Positions 1-10,800 of a stretch of 60,000 nt of DNA are shown here, in pieces. The stretch covers positions 11,964,281 through 12,024,280 of the forward strand of contig NC_088301.1 of the NCBI RefSeq assembly GCF_032854445.1, written 5' to 3'. The notes beneath the pieces are model-generated. The model searched no databases, was not told where the DNA came from, and saw only the letters and a list, made by a program, of their open reading frames with translations. Source of the stretch: Liolophura sinensis (taxonomy: Eukaryota; Mollusca; Polyplacophora; Chitonida; Chitonidae). Numbering within the stretch: position 1 is the stretch's first letter; every line of letters starts with the position of its first letter. A program made the translations under genes and the position numbers.

Positions 1-1330
1 AGATGGCAAAATGTACGAAATTCAGACTGGGTGTACACCAACTAGATGGCAATTTACACGAGATTCAGACTGGGTATACACCCACTACATGGCAATATAC
101 ACGAGATTCAGGCTGGGTGGAGACCCACAATATGGTAATTTACACGAGATTCAGGCTGGATGTAGACCCACTAGATGGCAAATTACACGAGATTCAGGCT
201 AGAAGTAGACCCAGTAGATGGCAATTTTACACGAGATTCAGGCTGGGTATAGACATACTAAATAACAATTTAGAAGTGAATCAGACTGAATATTGACTCA
301 CTAGATAGCAATATACACGAGATTCAGGCTGGGTGTAGCCCCACTAGATGGCAATATACACGGGATTCAGGCTGGGTGGAGACCCACTATATGGCAATTT
401 ACACGTGATTCATGGTGGGTGTAGACCCACTAGAAGGCAATTTACACTAGATTCAGGCTGGACATTGACCCACTAGATGGCAATATACACAAGATTCAGG
501 GTGGCTGTAGGCCCATTGGATGACAATATACACGAGATTTAGGCTGAATTTACATACTAGACATGTAGACATACTAAATAGCAATTTAGAAGTGAATCAG
601 ACTGAATATTGACCCACTAGATGGCAATACACGCGAGATTCAGGCTGGGCGTCTACCCACTAGATCACAATTTACACGAGATTCAGGCGGAATATTGACC
701 CACTAGATGACAAAACACACGTGATTCAGGCTGGGTGTAAACCTACTAGATCACAATTTACACGAGATTCAGGCGGAATATTGACTCACTAGATGACAAT
801 ACACACGTGATTCAGGCTGGGCGTCTACCCACGAGATCACAATTTACAAAGGATTCAGGCTGAATATTGACCCACTAGATGACAATATAAGATTCAGGGT
901 GGGTGTAGACCCATTAGATGACAATATACACGAGATTTAGGCTGGTTTAGCCCCAGAGATGGCAATATACATGAGATTCAAACTGGGTGTATACCCACTA
1001 GATCACAATTTACACGAGATTCAGGCCGAATGGCCCACTAGACAACAATATACACGAAATTCAGGCTGGGTGTAGCCCCACTAGATGGCAATATACATGA
1101 GATTCGGACTAGGTGTAGACCCACTAGATCACAATTTACACGAGATTCAGGCCGAATGGCCCACTAGACAACAATATACACGAGATTCAGGCTGGGTGTA
1201 GCCCCACTTGATGACAATACACACGTGATTCAGGCTGGGTGTAGGCCCATGAGATGACAATTTACACAAGAATCAGACTGGGTCTAGACCCACTTGATAA
1301 CAATATACACGAGATTCAGGCCAGATGTTT
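1..1330. repeat. 43-bp tandem repeat array (left edge cut)
   Basis: About 30 diverged copies of a 43-bp unit of the form CTAGATGGCAATTTACACGA followed by GATTCAGGCTGGGTGTAGACCCA. Longer multi-unit duplications are visible: the variant with GACATACTAAATA and AATTTAGAAGTGAATCAG occurs near 250 and again near 567, and a three-unit block near 1003 recurs near 1128. The array starts before the window. It seems to lie in the first intron of the minus-strand gene whose first exon is at 1430-1481. Short open frames inside it are products of the repeat and not genes. Confidence 0.93.
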
Positions 1331-1429
1331 ATCAACTACATGTGAATCGACACCATATTCATGCTGAATGTTGACCCTAAAGTGAAAATATATGGACTAT
1401 TTAGAATGGACATAGCATTACAGACTTAC

Positions 1430-1481
1430 CATAGAAGGTGCTCGACAGCACGAGATACATGTACAGTTGTGTGGCAGCCAT
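1430..1481 (-). CDS. Candidate first coding exon with signal-peptide start; rest of gene off the left edge
   Basis: On the minus strand an ATG (1481-1479) opens 17 codons reading MAATQLYMYLVLSSTFY and then a phase-1 donor G|GTAAGTCTG. The short N-terminus with a hydrophobic stretch (LYMYLVLSS) suits a cleaved signal peptide. The phase-1 junction after a signal exon is the same arrangement as in the multi-EGF gene to the right, so this could start another secreted modular protein. No further exon is visible in the window because the 43-bp array follows directly. The family cannot be named. An exon this short could be fortuitous, so the call is tentative. Confidence 0.4.
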
Positions 1482-1769
1482 AACTTCCAGTATCCCCACA
1501 GCTGTCCTGTGTTGTCCGCTAGTAAGCTCTAGCAGATTTGGTTAAGGTGCAATCAGCCATGAATCCATTTGCGTATTGCATTAACACTGTGTAAATGTCG
1601 GCCCTGTTGTTCAACGCGGTATAAAGTTTGTCTTCTCATGACACCTAAACCTTACGTGAATTAGAGGTCAGGCTGCATAATTTTGTATATCAACCATTCC
1701 AAACTGTGCCACGCATTCAAGTTCAGGGATATGCTGCGTTCCTAAAGATTAGCTTTCGATCACTTAGCT

Positions 1770-1842
1770 CGTCGTCATATGACTGAAAAATTGTTGAGTA
1801 CGACGTTAAACCCCAAGCACTCACTCACTCACTCGCACTCAC
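1770..1842 (+). mobile_element. Short retroposon (about 70 bp) with target-site duplication
   Basis: The body reads CATATGACTGAAAAATTGTT and then GAGTACGACGTTAAACCCCA, with a (CACT)n tail. It is flanked by the 14-bp direct repeat TCGATCACTTAGCT at 1756-1769 and 1843-1856. A second copy lies at 4881-4940. The target duplications show that this short form is the inserted unit, either a very small SINE or 5'-truncated copies of a longer one. Confidence 0.75.
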
Positions 1843-1856
1843 TCGATCACTTAGCT

Positions 1857-2627
1857 GAAAGAGGACACATACTTGCATTGCTAAGAAGCCACCTTTACAT
1901 AGAAAATGCTTCCCGTGTATTAAATAACAGGGAAAAAACATGGCGTTGAGCGTTAGTTAGATCGTTGACCTATTTATCATTGTTCGGGAGAGGTAGATCC
2001 AGGGTCAAAAAGTAAGTTGTTACTAACCATTGTTACATTTTATAAGAAAAAATATGTTTTTGACGGTGCAAAAAAAGAATTTTTTTACTCATAATGTTTA
2101 TTGTTGGGGAAAACAAAGGTTCAAAACAGAATTGTTTTACATAGCTGATGTTGTTGCTATGTTACGTCCTCCCTGAACGACCATATCCAGGCCGATTAGT
2201 TGAATTTGGTGCAAGATGCTTGCATTTTACTTGTAAATTATCACAGGCCAGAGAAACTTGGTTGCGAATGTCGCCAACATGTTGTAAATAAGGACTTATC
2301 TGGGGACCCAGCTGCGTTTGTTTGAGCTCTATCGGTAATACAGTTTGCTACACTATGGCGGGTTCATGCACCGGTTTCAACAGAAGCCTACCATATTGTG
2401 AGCGGAAGGGATATTATAGGCTTGTATTTGCACGCGTACAGCATACTCTTTATTATAACTGTCTATTTTTAGTTTCAAAAACTCGTCTCCTGGCTGAGCA
2501 TGGCGTGCACGATACTTGTGATAGAACACAAGTCACACCTGAGAAAGTCAGAGCGTGTTTTAGTAGATAATAGCAGAGCTGTAACAAAAGGGACAAACCG
2601 AGCCGAAAAACGCTTAGTCATGTGAAC
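1857..2627. other. Intergenic, nothing recognised
   Basis: AT-rich sequence between the candidate signal exon and a SINE. The open frame at 2322-2570 shows no domain, signal peptide or codon pattern that would support a gene. Confidence 0.6.
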
Positions 2628-2639
2628 ATGTTGCTTATA

Positions 2640-2904
2640 GGGGCCTCCGTGGCTCAGTCGGTTAGCGCTCTAGCGCAGCGTAATGACCGAGGAGCCTCTC
2701 ACCAATGCGGTCGCTGTGAGTTCAAGTCCAGCTCATGCTGGCTTTCTCTCCGGCCGTAAGTGGGAAGGTCTGTCAGCAACCTGCGGATGGTCGTGGGTTT
2801 CCACCGGGCTGTGCCCGGTTTTCACCCACCATAATGTTGGCCGCCGTCGTATAAGTGAAATATTCTTGAGTACGGCGTAAAACACCAATCAAATAAATAA
2901 ATAA
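2640..2904 (+). mobile_element. Full-length tRNA-derived SINE
   Basis: The head GGGGCCTCCGTGGCTCAGTC, followed by GGTTAGCGC, carries a tRNA-like A box (TGGCTCAGTCGG) and, near 2718, a B box (GTTCAAGTCC). The body ends GAGTACGGCGTAAAACACCA and then (AAAT)n. It is flanked by the 12-bp target duplication ATGTTGCTTATA at 2628-2639 and 2905-2916, which indicates L1-type retroposition. This copy is a good reference for the other fragments in the window. The head is not a functional tRNA. Confidence 0.93.
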
Positions 2905-2916
2905 ATGTTGCTTATA

Positions 2917-4866
2917 ATTTATGTCGGGTATTATTCGTGTCCCACATTTGGGGGGATGCCTCGTGCCCTTGTCACTGATATGAATCTTCCGGCGTCACAA
3001 GCTTTTGAGTAACAAGCGACTGACCTGGGATTCGTGACGGGGGCCCAGTGAACAGAATAGGTCCTTCATCCGGCGATAAAACGATAAACACACATGCATA
3101 AGTATACATATAGAAAGTCTACAGCTTAAAGAGTAAAACCAGAGCAACGAGAACAGTGTGATTGTTGGCAAATGGTCACACATCACCGGTGAAATATGGT
3201 CTCTTGTTAACGTACCTCAGTAATTCAACTGTTCATGCAGATGGCTAAATAGAAGCACATAATACGCTCCCTAGCTCCATGGCTTATGTACAATTTGAGA
3301 AAAATGTGCTGTTATGTATATATTAGGCGCCATTGACCTAGAATTACTCAAAATGCTGTATTGCCAAAACGTTTAATATGCACATTAAGCGCATTAACCA
3401 CACGGACCGTGCCTTGGGAAAGGCTTAGTTTACCAACAGAATCCCGGATTACGGAGGAAAATGAACAGTAGTTTTTGTTTTTTTTTTCATTTTTTTTTTT
3501 TACTTAAGTATTTACTTCAAGTATGAAATTCGCCACCTAGTTTAAACTGACATTTATGTTATCGAAGTGGCTTTAATTACAAGTCACAGCGTTTTATTCA
3601 TTCAATTATTCGACAGCTTCAGTGGCTCGAAGTTGTTTCGGCGTCTTTTGGGGCTCAGCACTGAGTACTGAGCACCAAAACAAGGAAACAACTTAGAACA
3701 AGGAAAGAAGACCAGCTGGCCAAGTGTCAGTATAATGTTACTGGGTGTGTTGTCATTTCCAGTGTCTTTGGCATGATACTTTGGTGGTGGCATGGACTCG
3801 CTCTGCCACAAGAATACCCATTGTATGTGTACATACACCTAGTGACTCCTCATCTTTTCGATTCGACGTAAAACCCTAAGCATATGTACGTATTACATGG
3901 TTCGCAACAGGGATTTTTCAAGATTCTTCTCTTTCCTTTCCATTCCTTACTGTATTCGAATCCACGTAAGTTTGTAACCCAAGTGCAATGTTTTCGTTTT
4001 ATTTCTGTATCGTTTCTATTGCACCTCCAACCCTGGAGAAATGGGGAGTGAAAATTTTGTTCGCGAATACTGATCTTGTGTTACACTTTGTTATTTGAAA
4101 CCTCGTTCTTGTGTGGGATCAACATGGCTGCAGCCATTCGTTTCGTCTTACATGAAATTCGCTGACGTCCCCCTTGCCTTTCATCACTATGACCTACTTC
4201 ACATGTGAAAACCCGCCAATATAACTTGCCAAAGGACGAAAGTTTACTCTGGGCATTCCAGTTTCCAGTAACCATAGCACTGATCACCATATACTCTCCT
4301 CGTGCTGAGTTCCGTCTATTACCTCTGCTGAACTGCACAGAAATCTGGGGCCGATTCCACAAAGCAATTTCTGACTTAAGTCAAAAATTTAAATATGGTC
4401 ACAAAGCTTTTTTCCGCTTTAGAAATTTAAATTTTGTCCACCTGATCAATATTAGCTTAAGACAAAAGTCTCCAAATTCCTACAATGTAAAGAGGTTTTA
4501 AATTTTGACGGCTCTGAAGACAGCTGCTAAACATAATTCAGCACAGGGCTGTCATATGCAACTCTGAATGAAGTGGGAAGGTGAACACTGGCCACGTTTT
4601 ACCATGTTCGTTGATAAAGATCTTGTTTTGATCAAGTTCTACTGGGGATTTTTGCCAAAAGAAATCGATCAGCGCAAATCCAATCAGCTTTTGCTATTAT
4701 TTTAGAATAACAGAAATAATTACCTTTCGCAAAATGTCAGACTCGTCGGTGCACGTCTTATCGTTCAAAATTATTGAAACTCATAAAATATTTAAAAGCG
4801 GTAGGCATTGTAACTTTAAACTCTGAAATCATTTTATGGCCGGCATAAGGACAAGTAAGCTGATAG
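2917..4866. other. Intergenic, with a possible MITE-like stretch at 4345-4500
   Basis: No gene is supported. Near 4345-4500 the sequence GGGGCCGATTCCACAAAGCA is followed by complementary AAATTTAAAT blocks, which resembles a foldback DNA-element remnant. Its ends are not clear. A poly-T stretch lies near 3475-3500. Confidence 0.4.
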
Positions 4867-4880
4867 ACTCCATGGCAGTA

Positions 4881-4940
4881 GACCGGCCCGGATGACTGAA
4901 AAAAGTGTTGAGAACGACGTTAAACCCCAAGCACTCACTC
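4881..4940 (+). mobile_element. Second short retroposon copy (60 bp) with target-site duplication
   Basis: Same 3' body as the element at 1770 (GATGACTGAAAAAAGTGTTG, then GACGTTAAACCCCAAGCACT and CACT repeats). It is bounded by a 14-bp direct repeat, ACTCCATGGCAGTA, at 4867-4880 and 4941-4954. Both copies start at nearly the same internal position. Confidence 0.78.
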
Positions 4941-4954
4941 ACTCCATGGCAGTA

Positions 4955-6342
4955 CATTGTGGCTTGGCCGTACTTCATGTACGATGTTTTCCACACAAAG
5001 CTTCGTTCACAGGGTGTGATTTGTTTCATCGTTTCGTTGAATTCGAATTGAAATGGGTAAAATGCTCCTGGTAATTAACTTGGTTGCAAGCTGTGTAAAA
5101 ACATACCATTTTCTGTAGTTGCGCTGCAGGGCTTACATGTGAACAACCCTTGTGTACAACTCTGCAGAAACAGTAACGTATATCAGAAAGCAATAAAAGA
5201 GTACACAAGCCGACTCGTCGAATTCCACTAGTCGAATGAAAATATGATATGTGCTAAATTCTGTGCGATTGTAGCATTCGATAAATCGCATCGTTCGAAC
5301 ACTTATAAAATGCACTAGCCCTGTTCTCAATCCAGTTTTCGAATTCTGTGAGTCTATAATCAAAATCTCATCGTGGAAACGCAGCTACAGTGTTCCACAA
5401 ATCAGCACGAAAACTATGCTGACGTCGAAACCGGTCTGTTTATCAACAGGACTGACCCTTGTGGTAGGACAGAGAAAAACTGTTGAAAACAATGATAAAT
5501 ACACACAAATTATCAACACATACTAAAGATGAAGAAAAACCCTCCACAAAACCTACTGTTAAGGAAGCCCTCTCAAACGAACGAGTAAGACAGAAACATT
5601 CAAACGCCCATAGTTTATATATTAAAGACTTTATTTGGTTATCAATTTACAACATAAATATTTGATTTGCTGAGGTTATATATGTTACATACGTACATAA
5701 AATGACATAAGGTGTCAGTTCGGCAACAACAACAATAAATAAGCCAGATTACATGACAGGATATATGATAATTTTACTGCATCGCACAAAAGAGTGTATG
5801 ATCAACAAAAAGTCGGTATTTATATACTGTTAACTATCAGTGAACCACAGCTATTAATAATCAACATATATAATCAGATAGACAGCTTTTCAGTAACTTA
5901 CAGTGAGACATTTGACAAAGGAATAGATATACGTGCTAGTTTTGTCGTCATTTAAACATTAAAATGTATGGCAACAGAAAGATGGAATGCACCCCAGCAA
6001 GATTTATCTCGTACAAGTGTCCTGCACAGTGCTGATGATTTTTTGACGATTATCATAAAGTGTAGTGATCAGCATTTTCATTCTTTGTTGATTCACAGCA
6101 CATCTGTGTTTACAGAAGTGATATATTCCAAGTTCCCTGTCTTAATGTTTCAACCACATAATCGTGATAGCGAAGAATGATGTGACTCTGTGGCATTTAT
6201 AATCAATTCCAACACGTCTTCATTGTTATGTCTAGCCACACATTTATCTTGATCGTGAAGAATGTTATATCATATGTAGTATCCAATCGCTGTCAATTAC
6301 AACCACACATACAGGTGATAAGTATTCACGCTTTATATGTTG
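4955..6342. other. Intergenic, nothing recognised
   Basis: AT-rich; only short open frames without domain character on either strand. No splice-bounded exon was recognised. Confidence 0.55.
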
Positions 6343-6506
6343 GTTTATTTATTTATTTGATTGATGTTTTTCACCGTACTTAAGAATATTTCACTAAGAC
6401 CACGGCCACCATCATTATGGGGTGGGCAAACCGCGTAGAGCCCTGGTGAAACTCACGACCATCCACAGGTTGCTTCAAGACCTTTCCATGTAAGGCCAGA
6501 GAGGAA
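6343..6506 (-). mobile_element. 5'-truncated SINE
   Basis: Minus-strand SINE body: (TTTA)n at the left, then the complement of CGTACTTAAGAATATTTCAC and of the GGATGGTCGTGAG region. The copy stops near the GCCAGAGAGGAA segment, and the tRNA-like head is absent. Confidence 0.8.
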
Positions 6507-7094
6507 AACACATTATGCTTCGTTATACTCACTGGCCCCTTGGCCAGGGAGGCCCCAATACGCATACCTTTATGGTACTGTACATGCGTCAACATGGGAC
6601 ATTGACGTTCATTTACATGTATAGACCCGTACAACGTACCGTGCGCTACCCATACATGCATATACACACATGGGGCTAGAAAGTGTAGTTATTTGACGAA
6701 AGCGTAGTTCTCATCGCAGCATATCGGCCTAAGCGAATAAAGTCGCAGGTTCAAATACCTCTCTCGCTTTGTCGGCTTTGGCTTAAGGCAATAAGTTTGT
6801 TAGGTACCTGACTCCATGAAACTCTCACATTCACTGAAATGTCACACATACAGAATAATGTCATATTATAAATAACGCCATATCAACATATATTGATGTC
6901 AAGTAAAATAATACAGCGGTCAGATCCTACAGAAAGGATGTAAGATCGGTACATCGATCTATTCCAAAAATTTTCATAAAACGTATACAGGTAAGAAATC
7001 CTGACTCAGTCATGTATTTAAATTTATGATCAGGCATACGGCTTTTACCAAACCACAGCAGCTTGGTTAAATATACGGAGTTGTGTCGATACAG

Positions 7095-7096
<2 letters not shown>
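6507..7096. other. Intergenic, nothing recognised
   Basis: No exon or conserved element recognised between the SINE and the (TA)n tract. Confidence 0.5.

Positions 7097-7181
<85 letters not shown>
7097..7181. repeat. (TA)n microsatellite, about 85 bp
   Basis: Uninterrupted AT/TA dinucleotide run. It opens a false YIYIYI reading frame on the minus strand. It lies about 360 bp past the putative polyadenylation signal of the multi-EGF gene. Confidence 0.98.
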
Positions 7182-7183
<2 letters not shown>

Positions 7184-7540
7184 TAACCATGTCTAAATGG
7201 GAGTGTATACAGGCATGTACAGACACGTGAATGTTGGAACCTATTCAGACGTACCATAATCACAAATCTGAGGTAAAAAACAACAAACATGATGTTCGCA
7301 ATTCCAAACACACAAAAACACATGAAAGCAGACGAAAGCTTAAAACAAAGAAACAGTAACTGGGGCTACTGTTCGTAAGATTTAAAATAGAAGCAATACA
7401 ATACGGCCTTAAATAAATCATCCAGTGAGATATGGTCTTCCAGACATATCTTTCACATAAATATGCACATACATGAAATGCATATTGCACAGAATGGCTA
7501 CCTGTACTAATTTATACAACTACATGTCGTAAAATAACCC

Positions 7541-7546
7541 TTTATT
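7541..7546 (-). terminator. Putative polyadenylation signal of the multi-EGF gene
   Basis: AATAAA on the minus strand (plus TTTATT), about 250 nt after the stop codon at 7795-7797. Its placement fits a short 3' UTR. The hexamer is common in AT-rich DNA, so this is inference. Confidence 0.45.
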
Positions 7547-7651
7547 CGACAAGTAAGCAAGAAAATCTTCTTCTTAAATAGTATAACATATTTTAGTCGT
7601 CTTTTCCTCTATGCATTGTATAACATGTCCATAAGTCAAACAAGTGTTTTT

Positions 7652-7652
<1 letters not shown>

Positions 7653-7688
<36 letters not shown>
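7653..7688. repeat. (CA)18 microsatellite in the putative 3' UTR
   Basis: A pure CA run on plus, so the minus-strand transcript would carry (UG)18 between the stop codon (7795) and the AATAAA at 7541. UG runs are known binding sites for TDP-43 and CELF-type RNA-binding proteins; a role here is inference. Confidence 0.97.
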
Positions 7689-7690
<2 letters not shown>

Positions 7691-7794
7691 CATTTTCTGT
7701 TCATCAGTTTGTATTGCTGTGTGCATTGTATACAAATACACACTTTCCAAACAGTTTCTTGGTGACGTGAAACCCGTGTTCCAGTTCCTGGCGC

Positions 7795-7871
7795 TCATAC
7801 AATATATCGCAAGACGATCAACACCAGTATGCTGCTTCCACATCGGGTCCCAATGGCACTTGCGTTTTTGG
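7795..7871 (-). CDS. Last coding exon: hydrophobic C-terminal tail
   Basis: Acceptor CTTTTCAG, then 24 codons and TGA. The exon enters in phase 1, exactly matching the donor of the exon at 8483. The residues read [20 protein letters not shown] and then RYIV-stop. Small residues (NAS, GSS) ahead of a hydrophobic terminus are what a GPI-attachment signal looks like; the hydrophobic run is short (about 11), so a short membrane anchor is the alternative. It follows a Ser/Thr-rich linker at the end of the previous exon. Confidence 0.6.
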
Positions 7872-10800
7872 CTGAAAAGACAAGGTCAACCACTCGTTAC
7901 AAATATACTGAATATGAGAACAACTAAGCTATGTTCAAAGTGAAAGTATAAAGTCAAAGTATAAACAAATATCATCTAATCCGGAATTTTGTAATGCAAG
8001 TTACTGGAATTTCCGAAACTCGTCACTGCAAACCGTATAACAGGCCTTCTACCTCTTGACCAATGTGCAATAAAATCACAGAACTCGTTCTGTATCAGAC
8101 AAATGAACACTGTATACGTCAAAAGATGCACACGCGCATGTTACATGTATAACATCATGCCATCGCGTGCTTTGTTTGTGTTAACAGTGTCTTTACCAAA
8201 CATACCAAACTGAGTGAATTTGCTCCAAGTCAGATAGGTGGATATTGTATACGGCATGCAATTTCGCTAAAAGGCACTCACATCCATCTTCTTCGAGCCA
8301 ATCGCAATTTGCGGCTGGCGTAACGTCTATTGTAGCACATAGTGAAGACATACTTCATCTTGGGCCAGCGTAACTGCGTTGCGTAAATAGCGTAAAACGG
8401 ACCCCAGATAGATAAGTACTGCTCATGCCACACACAAAACTTCTATGAAGACAAACGTTCAACCAATTGCCATTCTACTCACCTGTCTCACTCACGGTAG
8501 TAGACTTTGGCCGGCACTCGTAATCCCCGAGCTTATTAACACAATCTTCATCCTCTCCACAAGCGCTATTCTCGCTACATTCATCTATATCTGAAAGAAC
8601 AAATAGAATTTGTGGTCACACTCTGCGACGCATGCGCATTTAAGAGATGCATCCGATAATTAAACACAATAAGTATAGTACACCACACCCAACAACAAAG
8701 TCTGTGCATAGATCTTCTCGTCACAGGTAGAAAAACAATTATTGATATATTAATATTTTTTATAGTTTTTGCGCCTTTATGAGACTTTTCTGGACTCGTA
8801 GACAATATAGCTGATAAATCTGCTGACATTTGTTTGCTACCCCGCCATCAGGAGCTAGGTTACGACACTAGACTTTCAGAATCACAGATAAATGATCCGC
8901 GGCAGTTTGAATACCTCACAGCCTTTTTCACATGTTCAACTCGCCCTAATATATAGACTGGTTCACAAAGAGATACACCCAGTCATCTTCTTGCAATTGT
9001 TCCCAAGACATAGGAAATAAGTTAGGGCACAAACACCTAATCAAATGTCACGCTCGCAACCGTACCCCCAGTTTCTGTTCAATAGAGAATATTCATAGAA
9101 TCATAGATGAGTTTAAAAACAGTAACGCTTATATCTTTGCCACAAATTTAATTCTTCATAAGTTAATTAATTAAAGTAAATGAAGCTAAATCAAATCACT
9201 TTAGAGTCTTAAATGTGATTCACTTACTGATACCACCAAGACAGCTGTCAAATTTATGAAGTCTCAATTACCAAAGATAATAAAAATATCATGTTCTCTC
9301 TGACAAAGCACAAGGGTGGTAAGATCACATTCCGATACATCTGGCACAATCAATATCCAAACAGGCTGTAAAGCATGCAAAACTGAATCAAATTAACAGA
9401 GATAAACACCTTCATCTTCAATTCGTCATTAGATCTCTAATGATTCTGAAGTCGGTACTATATCTCAAGAATATATACACACTTATTTAGTGTTTTAAAA
9501 TTGTAGAAATAAAAAATGTAGAAAACATCATTTTTTCGGAAGGAGTTCATGTATCAGCTATTAGCCAAATCCCTGACCTGTTCACCCCTTTCAGCTTTTT
9601 TTCTGGCTGATAGAATACAAAGCCATAAACCTATTATCCTCAGCGGGAGTTCATGAGGACGTACATGCAGTTGCCCTGAAGACGAACGTAACAACAACAT
9701 AAGCAGTGGATTTATGGTACTCCGCGCATGCGTAAAACGTACACACCCCCAGCTTGTACTCCGCGAATAAGTGTCGTGGAGTGTCACATGTACCTCTGAT
9801 ATCCAAGGGTTGTGATTACGACAAATACAGATGGGCTCCCACATCTTTTCAGATTGTAAATATGTTAAGGTATTTTACATATGTTTAATAAACTTTTATT
9901 ATACATATCTGAAGATTTTGTGCACATACATTTTGTAAAATTAAGGGTGTTTGGTACCCAGCATATCAAGAAATTCTTCCTCCACTGAAAAGGAAAGCAA
10001 GGAACTAGTCCTTTTGTTTTACTTTATAATACATAGCAGGATAGCTGCCGCTGTGCTCATAAAGACAGAAAAATACGAAATCCTTGCCAGAAATCCCTAT
10101 TCTTGATAGAGATCTTTTTGACATGCTACTTTGTAAAAAAGCAAAACTGTTACAAATACTTTTGTACAAAAGAATGATGCATATGTACAATAGAACTATA
10201 TATATGTCTAATGAGCTTTTATTCAACATGTATAAGAGCTAAGGGTTTGTACTTATCTGCAATTCTTCTGCACATATGGGGATATACGTTCAACGTAGGT
10301 ACAGCTACATTTATTTTAGGTATTTGCAAAATAGCTTGGACATAGAGCAAAATGTCCACATCTGTACAAAAAAAAAGTTGTACAAACATGTATGTATGTG
10401 CAAAAGAATTATACGCGTCTACAACTATTTTACCAGTGTGTATAATTAGAGAATAAATACCGGAGCGTCTTGCTGTACGAACCAGCTAGAAACAAGAAAA
10501 AAAACACCGATATGCGACCAAAAGGTGCAACGCAAGCACATTTCATAAAAGCACCCGACGATTCAGGTAGGAAGAAGAATATCACTCTCAACAACAAGAG
10601 CAATAACAAGAGCAACAACAACAATACAGTACTTGGGAAGGTCTGGCAGCAATTGCGGATGACCGTGGGTTTCAACCGGGCTCTGCCCGGTGTCCTCCCA
10701 CCATAATGATGGCCGCCGTCGTATAAGTGAAATATTCTTGAGTAAGGCGTAAAAAACAAAAAATAATAAATAAATAAACAACAATGCAACTAAAAGGTTT

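Noticed and set aside
2640-2760. tRNA gene in the SINE head
   Set aside because: A and B boxes are present, but the sequence cannot fold into a full cloverleaf with acceptor stem, and the same head recurs in every SINE copy.
6927-7323. Open frames with YIYIYI runs
   Set aside because: They read through the (TA)n microsatellite.
7574-7943. Open frames with poly-(Thr-His) or poly-(Cys-Val)
   Set aside because: They read through the (CA)n microsatellite. The real coding piece here (7795-7871) is in a different phase.
10430-10789. 119-codon minus-strand open frame
   Set aside because: Built from a SINE fragment and an (AAC)n-type simple repeat that gives a poly-Leu run.
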